Below are positions 16,382 through 23,974 of a stretch of DNA of 64,000 nucleotides, in pieces. Each line of letters begins with the position of its first letter. Position 1 is the stretch's first letter. The position numbers and the translations under genes were made by a program. The notes under the pieces are model-generated. The model was not told where the DNA came from. It did no database searches and worked only from the letters and a program-made list of their open reading frames with translations. The stretch is from Cupriavidus taiwanensis (GTDB lineage: Bacteria > Pseudomonadota > Gammaproteobacteria > Burkholderiales > Burkholderiaceae), in the NCBI RefSeq assembly GCF_900250115.1, contig NZ_LT984803.1:1054001-1118000 (forward strand). The letters are read 5' to 3'.

Positions 16382-17368
16382 TCAGTCGAGCGAGATCTTG
16401 GCGGCGGCGGCGACGCGCTTGTTCTTGGCCACTTCGCTCTTGATCTGGGCGGCAAAGTGCGCCGGGGTGTCGCCCACCGGCGTCGCGCCCAGCTTTTCCA
16501 GCTTGGCCTTGACCTCCGGCAGCGCCAGCACCTTGACCGCGGCGGCATGCAGCTTGTTCTGCAGCTCGGCCGGCAGGTTGGCCGGCGCGATCAGCCCGAA
16601 CCAGGCGGCGTCGTTGACTTCGCCCAGGCCGAGTTCGGCAAAGGTCGGCACATTGGGCAGCGCGGCCACGCGCTTGGGCGCCGCCACCGCGAGCGCGCGC
16701 AGCTTGCCGCCCTCGATGAACGGCAGCGACGACGGCAGGTTGTCGAACAGCACCTGCACCTGGCCGGCCAGCGCGTCGTTCAGTGCCGGGCCCACGCCCT
16801 TGTACGGCACGTGCAGCAGTTCGGTCTTGCTGCTCAGCTTGAACAGTTCGCCCATCATGTGCGAGACGCTGCCGTTGCCGGCCGAGCCATAGGCCAGCTT
16901 GCCCGGCTGGGACTGCGCCAGCGCGATGAACGCTTTCATGTCGTTGGCCTTGACCGACGGGTGGATGCTCATCACGTTCGGCACCGAGGCCAGGTTGGTG
17001 ATGGGGGTGAAGTCCTTGGTGGCATCGTAGGACAGGCGCGGGTAGACCGCCGGGTTGATGCCGTGGGTCGAGGCCGTGGCGATGCCCAGCGTGTAGCCGT
17101 CCGGCGCGGCCTTGGACAGGAAGGTGGTGCCGATGCTGCCGCCGGCGCCGCCGCGGTTGTCGACCACCACCGCCTGGCCCAGCTGCTGGCCGAGCTTGTC
17201 GGCGACGATGCGCGCGACGATGTCGGTGGTGCCGCCGGCGGGGAAAGGCACTACCAGCGTGATCGGCTTGGTCGGGTAGCCGGACTGGGCGGCGGCGCTG
17301 AACGACAGGCCGGTGGCGAGGGCGGCCGAAACGGCGGCCAGGACGCGGAGAAGGTGGCGACGTTGCAT
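16382..17368 (-). CDS. Bug-family tripartite tricarboxylate transporter substrate-binding protein
   Basis: A 328-residue periplasmic binding protein of the Bug/TctC family. The N-terminus is a cleavable signal (MQRRHLLRVLAAVSAALATG...SAAAQ). The family motif YPTKPITLVVPFPAGGTTD follows directly, then the conserved VVVDNRGGAGGSIGTTFLSKAAPDGYTLG (broken over two strands) and YGSAGNGSVSHM pocket segments. Bug proteins are greatly expanded in Burkholderiaceae and bind carboxylates, amides or amino-acid derivatives. The membrane TctAB partners are not here, as is usual for orphan Bugs. It is divergent from a LysR regulator with 130 nt between starts and is probably controlled by it. The HutG-like gene follows, hinting at an N-acyl amino acid ligand. 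Confidence 0.9.
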   Translation of the reverse strand: MQRRHLLRVLAAVSAALATGLSFSAAAQSGYPTKPITLVVPFPAGGTTDIVARIVADKLGQQLGQAVVVDNRGGAGGSIGTTFLSKAAPDGYTLGIATASTHGINPAVYPRLSYDATKDFTPITNLASVPNVMSIHPSVKANDMKAFIALAQSQPGKLAYGSAGNGSVSHMMGELFKLSSKTELLHVPYKGVGPALNDALAGQVQVLFDNLPSSLPFIEGGKLRALAVAAPKRVAALPNVPTFAELGLGEVNDAAWFGLIAPANLPAELQNKLHAAAVKVLALPEVKAKLEKLGATPVGDTPAHFAAQIKSEVAKNKRVAAAAKISLD

Positions 17369-17498
17369 GATCTTTGTGGCGAAAGGTATCAAGGAAGAGA
17401 CAAAGGCGTTTTCACGATTCTGCTCGTGCAAGCGGAACCCTCGCAAACGAAATAAAATCCCTAGCTCATTCCATTTGGTCGTGAAGTAGAGGTGATTT

Positions 17499-18407
17499 AT
17501 GCGGCGCCTATGTCCGTCGCTGACCGAGTTGCACGCCTTCGAGGCAGCGGCGCGCCATAACAGCTTTACCGTAGCTGCCCGTGAGCTCCATGTCACGCAG
17601 GGCGCGGTCAGCAAGCAGGTGCGCAGCCTCGAGGCTTACCTCGGGGTCGAGCTGTTCCAGCGGGTGCGCCAGCGACTGGTGCTGACCCCGGCGGGCGAGC
17701 GCTACCTCGAGCGCATTGCGCCCAGCCTGAACGAGCTGGAAGCCGCCACGGTGGAATTGATGGCCGGGCAGGGGCGGGGCGGCGTGCTGCATATCGCCAG
17801 CATGCCGACGCTGGGCGCCAAGTGGCTGATCCCGCGCCTGCCGCAGTTCTTCGCGCGCCATCCGGAGGTGACGCTGGAATTCGTGCCGCATGCCCAGGGC
17901 TACGATTTTTCCGAGCCCGACCTCGATGCGGCGATTCGCTTCGGCGATGGCGTCTGGCCCGGCAGCCTGGCCGACTACATGACCGGCCGCGAAGTCTTGC
18001 CGGTCTGCCGGCCGGGCCTGCTGGCGTCCGAGCCCGACGGCGTGGCGCCGACGCCGGGGTCGTTGCTGCGCTATCCGCTGCTGCACCACACCACCGTGCC
18101 CGAGGCCTGGCCCGACTGGTTTGCCACGCTGGGACTGCCCACGCGAGACGCCTGGAGCGGCGCGCGCTTCGACCAGTTTTCGCTGCTGACGCAGGCGGCG
18201 CTGTCGGGACTGGGCATCGCATTGATCCCGCGCTGCCTGATTGAACAAGAACTTGCCACCGGCGCGCTGGTGGTGGCGCATCCGGCGCAGGTGCTGGCCA
18301 AGAAGGGCTATTACCTGTGCTATCCGGAGCAGAAGCAGCACCTGCCGGCGCTGCGCACGTTCCGGGCGTGGGTGATGGAGGGGGCGGACCTGGCGCGGCC
18401 TGGGTGA
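17499..18407 (+). CDS. LysR-family transcriptional regulator (GcvA-like)
   Basis: A 302-residue LTTR. The winged helix-turn-helix occupies residues 1-60 (LHAFEAAARHNSFTVAAREL, then HVTQGAVSKQVRSLE). The effector domain runs from about 92 and starts LHIASMPTLGAKWLIPRLPQF, typical of the GcvA/AmpR-like subgroup. The ATG has an AGAGGTG Shine-Dalgarno. The gene diverges from the Bug receptor - HutG pair, the classic arrangement for an LTTR regulating its neighbour and itself through the shared 17369-17498 region. I could not fix a single clear T-N11-A box there. The co-inducer is unknown. Confidence 0.92.
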   Translation: MRRLCPSLTELHAFEAAARHNSFTVAARELHVTQGAVSKQVRSLEAYLGVELFQRVRQRLVLTPAGERYLERIAPSLNELEAATVELMAGQGRGGVLHIASMPTLGAKWLIPRLPQFFARHPEVTLEFVPHAQGYDFSEPDLDAAIRFGDGVWPGSLADYMTGREVLPVCRPGLLASEPDGVAPTPGSLLRYPLLHHTTVPEAWPDWFATLGLPTRDAWSGARFDQFSLLTQAALSGLGIALIPRCLIEQELATGALVVAHPAQVLAKKGYYLCYPEQKQHLPALRTFRAWVMEGADLARPG

Positions 18408-18514
18408 GGCGGACGGACTGAGGCGGCCGATGAGGCTGGCATGCCGGCGGTTTGCTCGCCGGGGGAGCAAGACTGATACGCCTTACTTCGTGGACACTCC
18501 GGCCCTCTCCCCCA

Positions 18515-18540
18515 CCCCTCTCCCGCAAGCGGGCGAGGGG
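18515..18540. repeat. REP-like palindrome between LysR and vWA genes
   Basis: CCCCTCTCCCGC-AA-GCGGGCGAGGGG, 12-bp arms with one mismatch, of the same family as the other copies. It is preceded by a partial copy (CCCTCTCCCCC at about 18503-18513), the same two-part arrangement as at 5200-5237. It lies between two converging genes. Confidence 0.7.
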
Positions 18541-18590
18541 AGCCGGGTTCGCGCGGCGTCGGCTGCGGCGCGCGTTTCGCGTTTCAAGTC

Positions 18591-19766
18591 TTACTTCGAC
18601 AGCACCTTCATCGCCTGCTCCAGCCCCGCCAGCGTGACCGGGAACATCCGTCCCTTCATCAGCTGGTTGATCACCGTGATCGACTGCCGGTATTGCCACA
18701 GCCCTTCCGGCTCCGGGTTGAGCCAGACGAAGTGCGGGAACTGCTCGGTCATCCGGTTCAGCCACACCGCGCCGGCCTCGGCGTTGTTGTACTCGACCGA
18801 GCCGCCGGGCTGCAGGATCTCGTACGGGCTCATGGTGGCGTCGCCGACGAAGATGATCTTGTAGTCGGGCGTGTACTTGTGCAGCAGGTCCCACGTCGCC
18901 AGCTTCTCGGCGTGGCGGCGGCGGTTGTTCTTCCACACGTAGTCGTACAGGCAGTTGTGGAAGTAGTAGTACTCGAGGTGCTTGAACTCGGTCTTGGTGG
19001 CCGAGAACAGCTCTTCCACGCGCTTGATGTGGTCGTCCATCGAGCCGCCCACGTCCATCAGCATCAGCACCTTGACCTTGTTGTGGCGCTCGGGCCGCAG
19101 CTTGATGTCGAGCAGGCCGGCGTTGGCCGCGGTGGAATGGATGGTGTCGTCGAGGTCCAGCTCGGTGTCGGCGCCTTCGCGGGCGAAGCGGCGCAGCCGG
19201 CGCAGCGCGACCTTGATATTGCGCGTGCCCAGTTCGACCTGGTCGTCATAGTCCTTGTAGGCGCGCGCCTCCCACACCTTGATGGCGGTGCGGTTGCCCT
19301 TGGACGGTCCGCCGATGCGGATGCCTTCGGGGTTGTAGCCGCCGTGGCCGAACGGTGAGGTGCCGCCGGTGCCGATCCACTTGTTGCCGCCTTCGTGCTT
19401 TTCCTTCTGTTCCTCGAGCAGCTGTTTCAGGCGCTCCATCAGCTTGTCGAGGCCGCCCATGGCCTCGATCTTGGCCTTTTCCTCGGGCGACAGCTCGCGT
19501 TCCAGCGTTTTCTGCAGCCAGTCGAGCGGGATGTCGGACTTCCAGTCGACCAGGCTCTCCACGCCCTTGAAGTAGGCGGCGAAGGTCTGGTCGAACTTGT
19601 CGAAGTGCTTCTCGTCCTTCACCAGCGTCATCCGCGACAGGTAGTAGAACTCGTCGATGGAGGGCGTGATGACCTGCGCCTTGAGTGCTTCCAGCATGGT
19701 CAGGTATTCCTTGACCGACACCGGCAGCTTGGCGTGGCGCAGCGAGAAGAAGAAATCGATCAGCAT
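18591..19766 (-). CDS. vWA domain protein, CoxE-like (MoxR partner)
   Basis: A 391-residue cytoplasmic protein with no signal peptide. The N-terminal helical part starts MLIDFFFSLRHAKLPVSVKEYL, a signature of CoxE-like vWA proteins encoded beside MoxR ATPases. The vWA domain begins near residue 225 with VLMLMDVGGSMDDHIKR, a MIDAS motif in which Gly replaces the usual Ser/Thr before GxS. It is the last gene of a minus-strand set MoxR - GNAT - vWA with gaps of only a few to 28 nt. MoxR/vWA pairs generally act as chaperones that insert metals or activate enzyme complexes. The client is not identifiable here. Confidence 0.88.
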   Translation of the reverse strand: MLIDFFFSLRHAKLPVSVKEYLTMLEALKAQVITPSIDEFYYLSRMTLVKDEKHFDKFDQTFAAYFKGVESLVDWKSDIPLDWLQKTLERELSPEEKAKIEAMGGLDKLMERLKQLLEEQKEKHEGGNKWIGTGGTSPFGHGGYNPEGIRIGGPSKGNRTAIKVWEARAYKDYDDQVELGTRNIKVALRRLRRFAREGADTELDLDDTIHSTAANAGLLDIKLRPERHNKVKVLMLMDVGGSMDDHIKRVEELFSATKTEFKHLEYYYFHNCLYDYVWKNNRRRHAEKLATWDLLHKYTPDYKIIFVGDATMSPYEILQPGGSVEYNNAEAGAVWLNRMTEQFPHFVWLNPEPEGLWQYRQSITVINQLMKGRMFPVTLAGLEQAMKVLSK

Positions 19767-19794
19767 GATGCCTCGCTTTCAGTCGGCGGCCGCT

Positions 19795-20388
19795 TCAGCG
19801 CGGCCGGTCGAGCTGGAATTGCAGGTGTTGCCGCACCGCCGGCCATTCGCTGGCGATGATCGAGAACACCACGGTGTCGCGCAGCGAGCCGTCCGGCATG
19901 CGCTGGTGGTTGCGCAGCACGCCGTCCTGCTTGGCGCCCAGCCGCGCGATCGCGGCGCGGCTTTGCTGGTTCATCCAGTGCGTGCGGAATTCCACGGCAA
20001 TGCAGTCGAGATGGTCGAAGGCATGGCCCAGCAGCATCAGCTTGCATTCCGTGTTCAGCGGCGTGCGCTGGACGCGGCGCGCATACCAGGTCGAGCCGAT
20101 CTCGACGCGCCGGTTGGCCGCGTCGATGTTCATGTAGGTGGTCATGCCGGCCAGCTCGCCGGCGGCATCGCGCACCGCGAACGGCAGCATCGAACCCTGT
20201 TGCTGCAGGCCCAGGCGACGTGCGATCTCGGCCTCCATGCGCTCGGGGGCGGGCACGCTGGTGTACCAGAGCTTCCACAGTTCGCCGTCGTCGGCGGCGG
20301 CGCGCAGGCCGTCCGCGTGCTCGGCCTTCAGCGGTTCGAGCGTGGCGTGCTGGCCTGACAGCGTGACGGGCTGGATGAAGTCGCTCAT
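19795..20388 (-). CDS. GNAT-family N-acetyltransferase (RimJ/RimL-like)
   Basis: A 197-residue acetyltransferase. It begins with a beta-strand plus acyl-CoA fold typical of RimL-like enzymes (TLEPLKAEHADGLRAAADDG). It carries the RRVEIGSTWYARRVQRTPLNTE block and the conserved EFRTHWMNQQSRAAIARLGAKQDGVLRNHQ stretch (broken at the loop), in which the GAKQDG replaces the usual GF.E.G. Its ATG overlaps the MoxR stop as ATGA, so it is translationally coupled to moxR. Sitting between a MoxR ATPase and its vWA partner is unusual and suggests that it acts on that system or on its client. The acceptor is unknown. Confidence 0.85.
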   Translation of the reverse strand: MSDFIQPVTLSGQHATLEPLKAEHADGLRAAADDGELWKLWYTSVPAPERMEAEIARRLGLQQQGSMLPFAVRDAAGELAGMTTYMNIDAANRRVEIGSTWYARRVQRTPLNTECKLMLLGHAFDHLDCIAVEFRTHWMNQQSRAAIARLGAKQDGVLRNHQRMPDGSLRDTVVFSIIASEWPAVRQHLQFQLDRPR

Positions 20389-21269
20389 CAGCGGTTGGCG
20401 CGGTTCATGAACACCAGGCGCTCGAACAGGTGTACGTCCTGCTCGTTCTTCAGCAGCGCGCCGTGCAGCGGCGGGATCGCAGCCTTCTTGTCCGGGCTCT
20501 TCAGCGCCTCGGGCGGAATGTCCTCGGCCATCAGCAGCTTGAGCCAGTCGATCAGCTCGGAAGTGGAAGGCTTTTTCTTCAGGCCCGGCAGGTTGCGCAT
20601 CTCGTAGAACGATTCCAGCGCGGCGGCAACCAGCTCGCGCTTGATGCCGGGATAGTGCACGTCGACGATCTGCTGCATGGTGTCGGCGTCCGGGAACTTG
20701 ATGTAGTGGAAGAAGCAGCGGCGCAGGAAGGCGTCGGGCAACTCCTTCTCGTTGTTCGAGGTGATGATCACCAGCGGACGGTGCTTCGCCTTGACCAGTT
20801 CGCGCGTCTCGTACACGTAGAACTCCATGCGGTCGAGTTCGCGCAGCAGGTCGTTGGGGAATTCGATGTCGGCCTTGTCGATCTCGTCGATCAGCAGCAC
20901 CACCTGCTCGTCGGCTTCAAAGGCCTGCCAAAGCACGCCCTTGACGATGTAGTTGCGGATGTCGTGGACGCGGTCGTCGCCCAGTTGCGAATCGCGCAGG
21001 CGCGACACGGCGTCGTACTCGTACAGGCCCTGCTGTGCCTTGGTGGTCGACTTGATATGCCATTGCAGCAGCGGCATGCCCAGCGCGGCGGCGACTTCCT
21101 CGGCCAGCATGGTCTTGCCGGTGCCGGGCTCGCCCTTGATCAGCAGAGGGCGCTGCAGCGTGCGCGCGGCATTGACGGCGAGCTTGAGGTCGTCGGTGGC
21201 AACGTACTGGTCGCTGCCTTCGAAGCGGACCGGCTGGGAGGAGGCTTGGGCGTTGGCGGTGTTTGACAT
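20388..21269 (-). CDS. MoxR-family AAA+ ATPase
   Basis: A 293-residue AAA+ protein. Walker A is GEPGTGKT (about residues 45-52), Walker B is VVLLIDEIDKAD (about 115-126), sensor 1 is VIITSNNEKELPDAFLRR with the Arg finger, and a C-terminal lid follows. The ATG at 21269 follows the conserved family start (MSNTANAQASSQPVRFEG); earlier codons in frame have unlike composition. First gene of the MoxR - GNAT - vWA operon. MoxR proteins form rings that remodel vWA-bound client proteins using ATP. A TATACT hexamer on this strand at 21442-21447 is a candidate promoter. Confidence 0.92.
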   Translation of the reverse strand: MSNTANAQASSQPVRFEGSDQYVATDDLKLAVNAARTLQRPLLIKGEPGTGKTMLAEEVAAALGMPLLQWHIKSTTKAQQGLYEYDAVSRLRDSQLGDDRVHDIRNYIVKGVLWQAFEADEQVVLLIDEIDKADIEFPNDLLRELDRMEFYVYETRELVKAKHRPLVIITSNNEKELPDAFLRRCFFHYIKFPDADTMQQIVDVHYPGIKRELVAAALESFYEMRNLPGLKKKPSTSELIDWLKLLMAEDIPPEALKSPDKKAAIPPLHGALLKNEQDVHLFERLVFMNRANR

Positions 21270-21808
21270 GAGGCAACCTGAGGTGGCGGCCGCTCGCGGG
21301 CGAGGGCCGGGTTGGCGTGCTGGGCGCGGTCTCTTCGCGCTGCGATGCGCGCTTTCGTTATGGAAACAGGGTCCGTGGCGGGCGCCCGCGCGCCGCTGGC
21401 GGAGCGTCCGCGAACGGTCGTGCGGTTTCCCGGGATGGGCCAGTATAAAAGACCTTTGCGGTTCGTGTTGGCGCGCGCCGACAGGGTTCCGCTGGTGCTG
21501 GCCGCTGGCTGGACTGGCAGGTGCCGGCTGCGGTACAATGCGTCGGTTTGACGCGCCCCACGTCCAGTTCTCCAGTATCCGGCAGTCCGCGTTCAGAAGT
21601 CCCAGCGGCCCTTCCGGGTCGCGGCGATTGCGCGAGGTGGTTCCAGAATGGTGTTCCACACCCCGGCAAACCGACCGGATGCGACATCTCTGGCGGGTTG
21701 CACCTCGGCCAATCGACCGGCTGCCCTGGTTGCCCCGCAGAAGCATTCTGAAACCGTCTCCGCCCGGCAGGGCAGGTCACACGGTTTAACTTCCAATCCG
21801 CAAAGACA
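21270..21808. other. 539-nt divergent intergenic region (moxR / cytochrome c)
   Basis: No gene is supported here; open frames on both strands are low-complexity shadows. On the minus strand, TATACT (reverse complement at 21442-21447) could serve moxR. On the plus strand, TGGACT-18 nt-TACAAT (21510-21539) is a plausible promoter for the cytochrome genes, giving a leader of about 260 nt. The leader has no obvious riboswitch or terminator fold that I can recognise. Confidence 0.5.
21534..21539 (+). promoter_or_regulatory. Putative -10 box (TACAAT) for the cytochrome c pair
   Basis: TACAAT with a 4-of-6 match to the -35 consensus (TGGACT, 21510-21515) at 18-nt spacing, 269 nt before the first cytochrome start. 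Confidence 0.35.
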
Positions 21809-22156
21809 ATGAAAAAGCTCCTCACGATGGTGGTGCTGGGCGCGGCTGCAACGGCCGTGCAGGCACAGGAAGTCAAGGGCAATGGAGACGCTGCCAAGGA
21901 CAAGGTTGCAATGTGCATCGGATGCCACGGCATTCCGGGCTACCGTGCGTCCTTCCCCGAGATCTATGAAGTGCCGCTGCTGGGCGGCCAGAGCGCCAAG
22001 TACATCGAGAACGCGCTGAAGGCCTACCAGAAGGGCGAGCGCAAGCACCCCACCATGCGCAGCATTGCCGCGACGCTGACCGAGCAGGACATCGCCAACG
22101 TGGCGGCGTACTACTCGCAGCAGACCGCCGGCACGCAGAACAATTCCCTCAAGTAA
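21809..22156 (+). CDS. Periplasmic monohaem cytochrome c (class I)
   Basis: A 115-residue protein: a Sec signal (MKKLLTMVVLGAAATAVQAQ), then a small class I cytochrome c. Haem attaches at Cys36/Cys39 with His40 as proximal ligand (CIGCHGI). A distal Met is likely in HPTMRSIAATLTEQDIANVAAYY, which is the usual C-terminal helix of c553/c4-type domains. It is followed 10 nt later by a second cytochrome gene, so the pair is cotranscribed. They could shuttle electrons to a terminal oxidase, or to the nitrous-oxide reductase encoded 1.4 kb further on, although nothing in the sequence proves the link. Confidence 0.9.
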   Translation: MKKLLTMVVLGAAATAVQAQEVKGNGDAAKDKVAMCIGCHGIPGYRASFPEIYEVPLLGGQSAKYIENALKAYQKGERKHPTMRSIAATLTEQDIANVAAYYSQQTAGTQNNSLK

Positions 22157-22166
22157 GAGACCCCAC

Positions 22167-22565
22167 ATGAAGACGCTCAAGACGCTTTCGTTCGCGCTCG
22201 GCGCACTCGTGCTGGGTGCTGCCGCCATGCCGGCCTCGGCCGCCGACCTTGCCAACGGCAAGACCCTGGTGGAGAAGGGGAACTGCGTGGCCTGCCACGG
22301 CGCCGGCATGAACAAGCCGATCTCGCCCGACTACCCCAAGCTGGCCGGCCAGCATGCCGACTACCTGTATCACGCCCTGATGTCCTACCAGGTGTCGGGC
22401 AATGCGCTGGTGGGCCGTTCCAACGCGATCATGGCAGGCCAGGTCAATGCCAATCCGGCTGTCACCGACAAGGATGGCAAGCCGCGTCCGTTCACGCGCA
22501 AGGAGCTGAAGGACATGGCCGCCTACATCGAGTCGCTGCCGGGCGACCTGGTGCTGAAGAAGTAA
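22167..22565 (+). CDS. Periplasmic monohaem cytochrome c (c553/c5-like)
   Basis: A 132-residue secreted cytochrome. The signal peptide ends at PASAAD. Haem binding is through Cys40/Cys43/His44 (CVACHGAG). The segment KPISPDYPKLAGQHADYLYHALMSYQ (broken at the loop) and the C-terminal RKELKDMAAYIESLPG helix are typical of c4-like half-domains. Met in AIMAGQ is a candidate distal ligand. Together with the gene before it, it resembles a split dihaem c4: two single-haem domains made as separate proteins. A strong intrinsic terminator (22596-22623) closes the unit. Confidence 0.9.
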   Translation: MKTLKTLSFALGALVLGAAAMPASAADLANGKTLVEKGNCVACHGAGMNKPISPDYPKLAGQHADYLYHALMSYQVSGNALVGRSNAIMAGQVNANPAVTDKDGKPRPFTRKELKDMAAYIESLPGDLVLKK

Positions 22566-22595
22566 CGGCCGGCGGCGCTGGCCGCAGGCAAGCAG

Positions 22596-22623
22596 GCCGC
22601 TTCGCTGGAAGCGGCTTTTTTTT
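22596..22623 (+). terminator. Intrinsic terminator after the cytochrome c pair
   Basis: GCCGCTTC / GAAGCGGC stem of 8 bp with a GCTG loop, followed directly by eight T residues (22616-22623). It lies 31 nt after the second cytochrome stop and 17 nt before the end of the convergent flavin transferase gene. Confidence 0.92.
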
Positions 22624-22639
22624 GTCCACGGCCGGGAGT

Positions 22640-23734
22640 TCAAGCCAGCCGCAGCCTTTGCGCCATGCCTGCGGACATCCATCGGCCGCCGTCGCCCACG
22701 ACCAGCCCATCGACGCCGGCGCTGCCCTCGGCCAGCCGGTCCCAGGCCGCCTGGCCGGCCACCATCAGCGCGGCACCTAGCCCGTTGACCGCGGCCACGG
22801 TCGGCGCCACCAGCGTCACCCCGTGCGGCCCGGCCGAGGGCAGGCCGGTGGCGGGATCGAGCACATGGTGATAGCGCCGGCCGCTGGCGACAAAGCCGCG
22901 CTCGTAGTCACCCGACGATGCCACCACGGCGTCGCTCACCTGCAGCACGCCTAGCAGCCGTGCCGGCGCGAGCGGGTCGCGCACGCCGATGCGCCAGTCG
23001 CGTCCCTGCAGCTTTCCCATGGCAAGCACATCGCCGCCACCGTTGACCATCGCATTCGCCAGGCCATGGCGCCGCAGCAACTGCATGCCCGCATCGAGGA
23101 TCGGCAGCTTGGCAATGCCGCCCAGGTCCAGGCGCATGCCAGGTCGGGCCAGCATGGCTTCGCCGCGGCGGGCGTCGAGGCTCACCTGCCGGTAGTCCAC
23201 CAGCGGGCGCGCCCGCGCCAGTTCGGCGGCGTCGGGCACGCGCTTGCCATCCGCGCCGAAGCGCCAGCCGGCGAAGGCTCCGACGGTGATGTCGAAGGCG
23301 CCGCGGGATCGTGCCGAAACTGCCGCGGCGGCCTGCAGCACCGTCATCAGTTCGAGCGCCACACGCAGCGGATGACGCCCCGCCGCGCGCTGCAGCGCGC
23401 TGATCTGGCTGTCGGGCCGGTAGCGGCTCATCAGCTGCTCCAGCCGCATCATCTCTGCAAAGGCCGCGGCGATGGCGGCCTGCACCGCGCCGTGGTCGTG
23501 GTCCTGCACGACGATGTCCACGCGCGTGCCCAGCAAGCGTCGCGATGCACGCGTGACGGTGGCATCGGCCAGCGCCGGCCGCACGAACATCCCGGTGGCG
23601 AGCAGCGGCACGCTGGCGGCGCCGCGGACGATGGCGCGGCGCCTGCGGTCAATGTGGTCGACGTGGTCGACGTGGGCGGCGTGGCCGCGGTGGGGAAGGG
23701 AGGACTGTGTGGGCAGCAGGGTCTTGAAGCGCAT
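22640..23734 (-). CDS. nosX: FAD:protein FMN transferase, NosX/ApbE-like
   Basis: A 364-residue ApbE-fold protein that covalently attaches FMN to a Thr of a target protein in the periplasm. The export signal has a long His/Asp-rich lead (HVDHVDHID, encoded by a 9-nt repeat at about 23653-23688), then RRRRAIVRGAASVPLLATG, which looks Tat-dependent. ApbE motifs are RRLLGTRVDIVV, FAEMMRLEQLMSRYRPDSQIS (FAD site), RLDLGGIAKLPILD, and NGGGDVLAMG with IGVRDP. It diverges from nosZ. NosR, encoded downstream, carries the SGAT flavinylation site, so NosR is the expected target. The ATG at 23734 is preferred because the longer frame reads into the promoter region. Confidence 0.88.
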   Translation of the reverse strand: MRFKTLLPTQSSLPHRGHAAHVDHVDHIDRRRRAIVRGAASVPLLATGMFVRPALADATVTRASRRLLGTRVDIVVQDHDHGAVQAAIAAAFAEMMRLEQLMSRYRPDSQISALQRAAGRHPLRVALELMTVLQAAAAVSARSRGAFDITVGAFAGWRFGADGKRVPDAAELARARPLVDYRQVSLDARRGEAMLARPGMRLDLGGIAKLPILDAGMQLLRRHGLANAMVNGGGDVLAMGKLQGRDWRIGVRDPLAPARLLGVLQVSDAVVASSGDYERGFVASGRRYHHVLDPATGLPSAGPHGVTLVAPTVAAVNGLGAALMVAGQAAWDRLAEGSAGVDGLVVGDGGRWMSAGMAQRLRLA

Positions 23735-23841
23735 GACGAGGGTGGGTCGATCGCGAAAGCGGCAGTGGGCCTTGCCGTGCCGCCATTCTGTCCGCGCCAC
23801 CGGACAAAAACATGCATCGACAATGAATATTCAAGAGAACC

Positions 23842-23855
23842 ATGACGATCATCAA
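23842..23855 (+). promoter_or_regulatory. Putative FNR/Nnr-type box upstream of nosZ
   Basis: ATGAC-GATC-ATCAA matches the FNR/CRP-family consensus TTGAT-N4-ATCAA at 8 of 10 fixed positions and keeps the TGA-N6-TCA core. It is about 120 nt before the preferred nosZ start and 108 nt from the nosX start, in the divergent region. A second short palindrome, TGAATATTCA, lies at 23824-23833. Regulation by an oxygen- or NO-sensing Crp/Fnr protein would be expected for nos genes, but none is encoded in the window. Confidence 0.45.
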
Positions 23856-23974
23856 CCTCGATCGCGCCAACTGCTTCGACCATCTGTAGCCGGCAGCAAG
23901 CCACGACAAGACAACACAAGCAGCAAGCCGGCGGAGCGGACTCCGCCTTTGCCATGACGGTTCGAGGATCCAAG

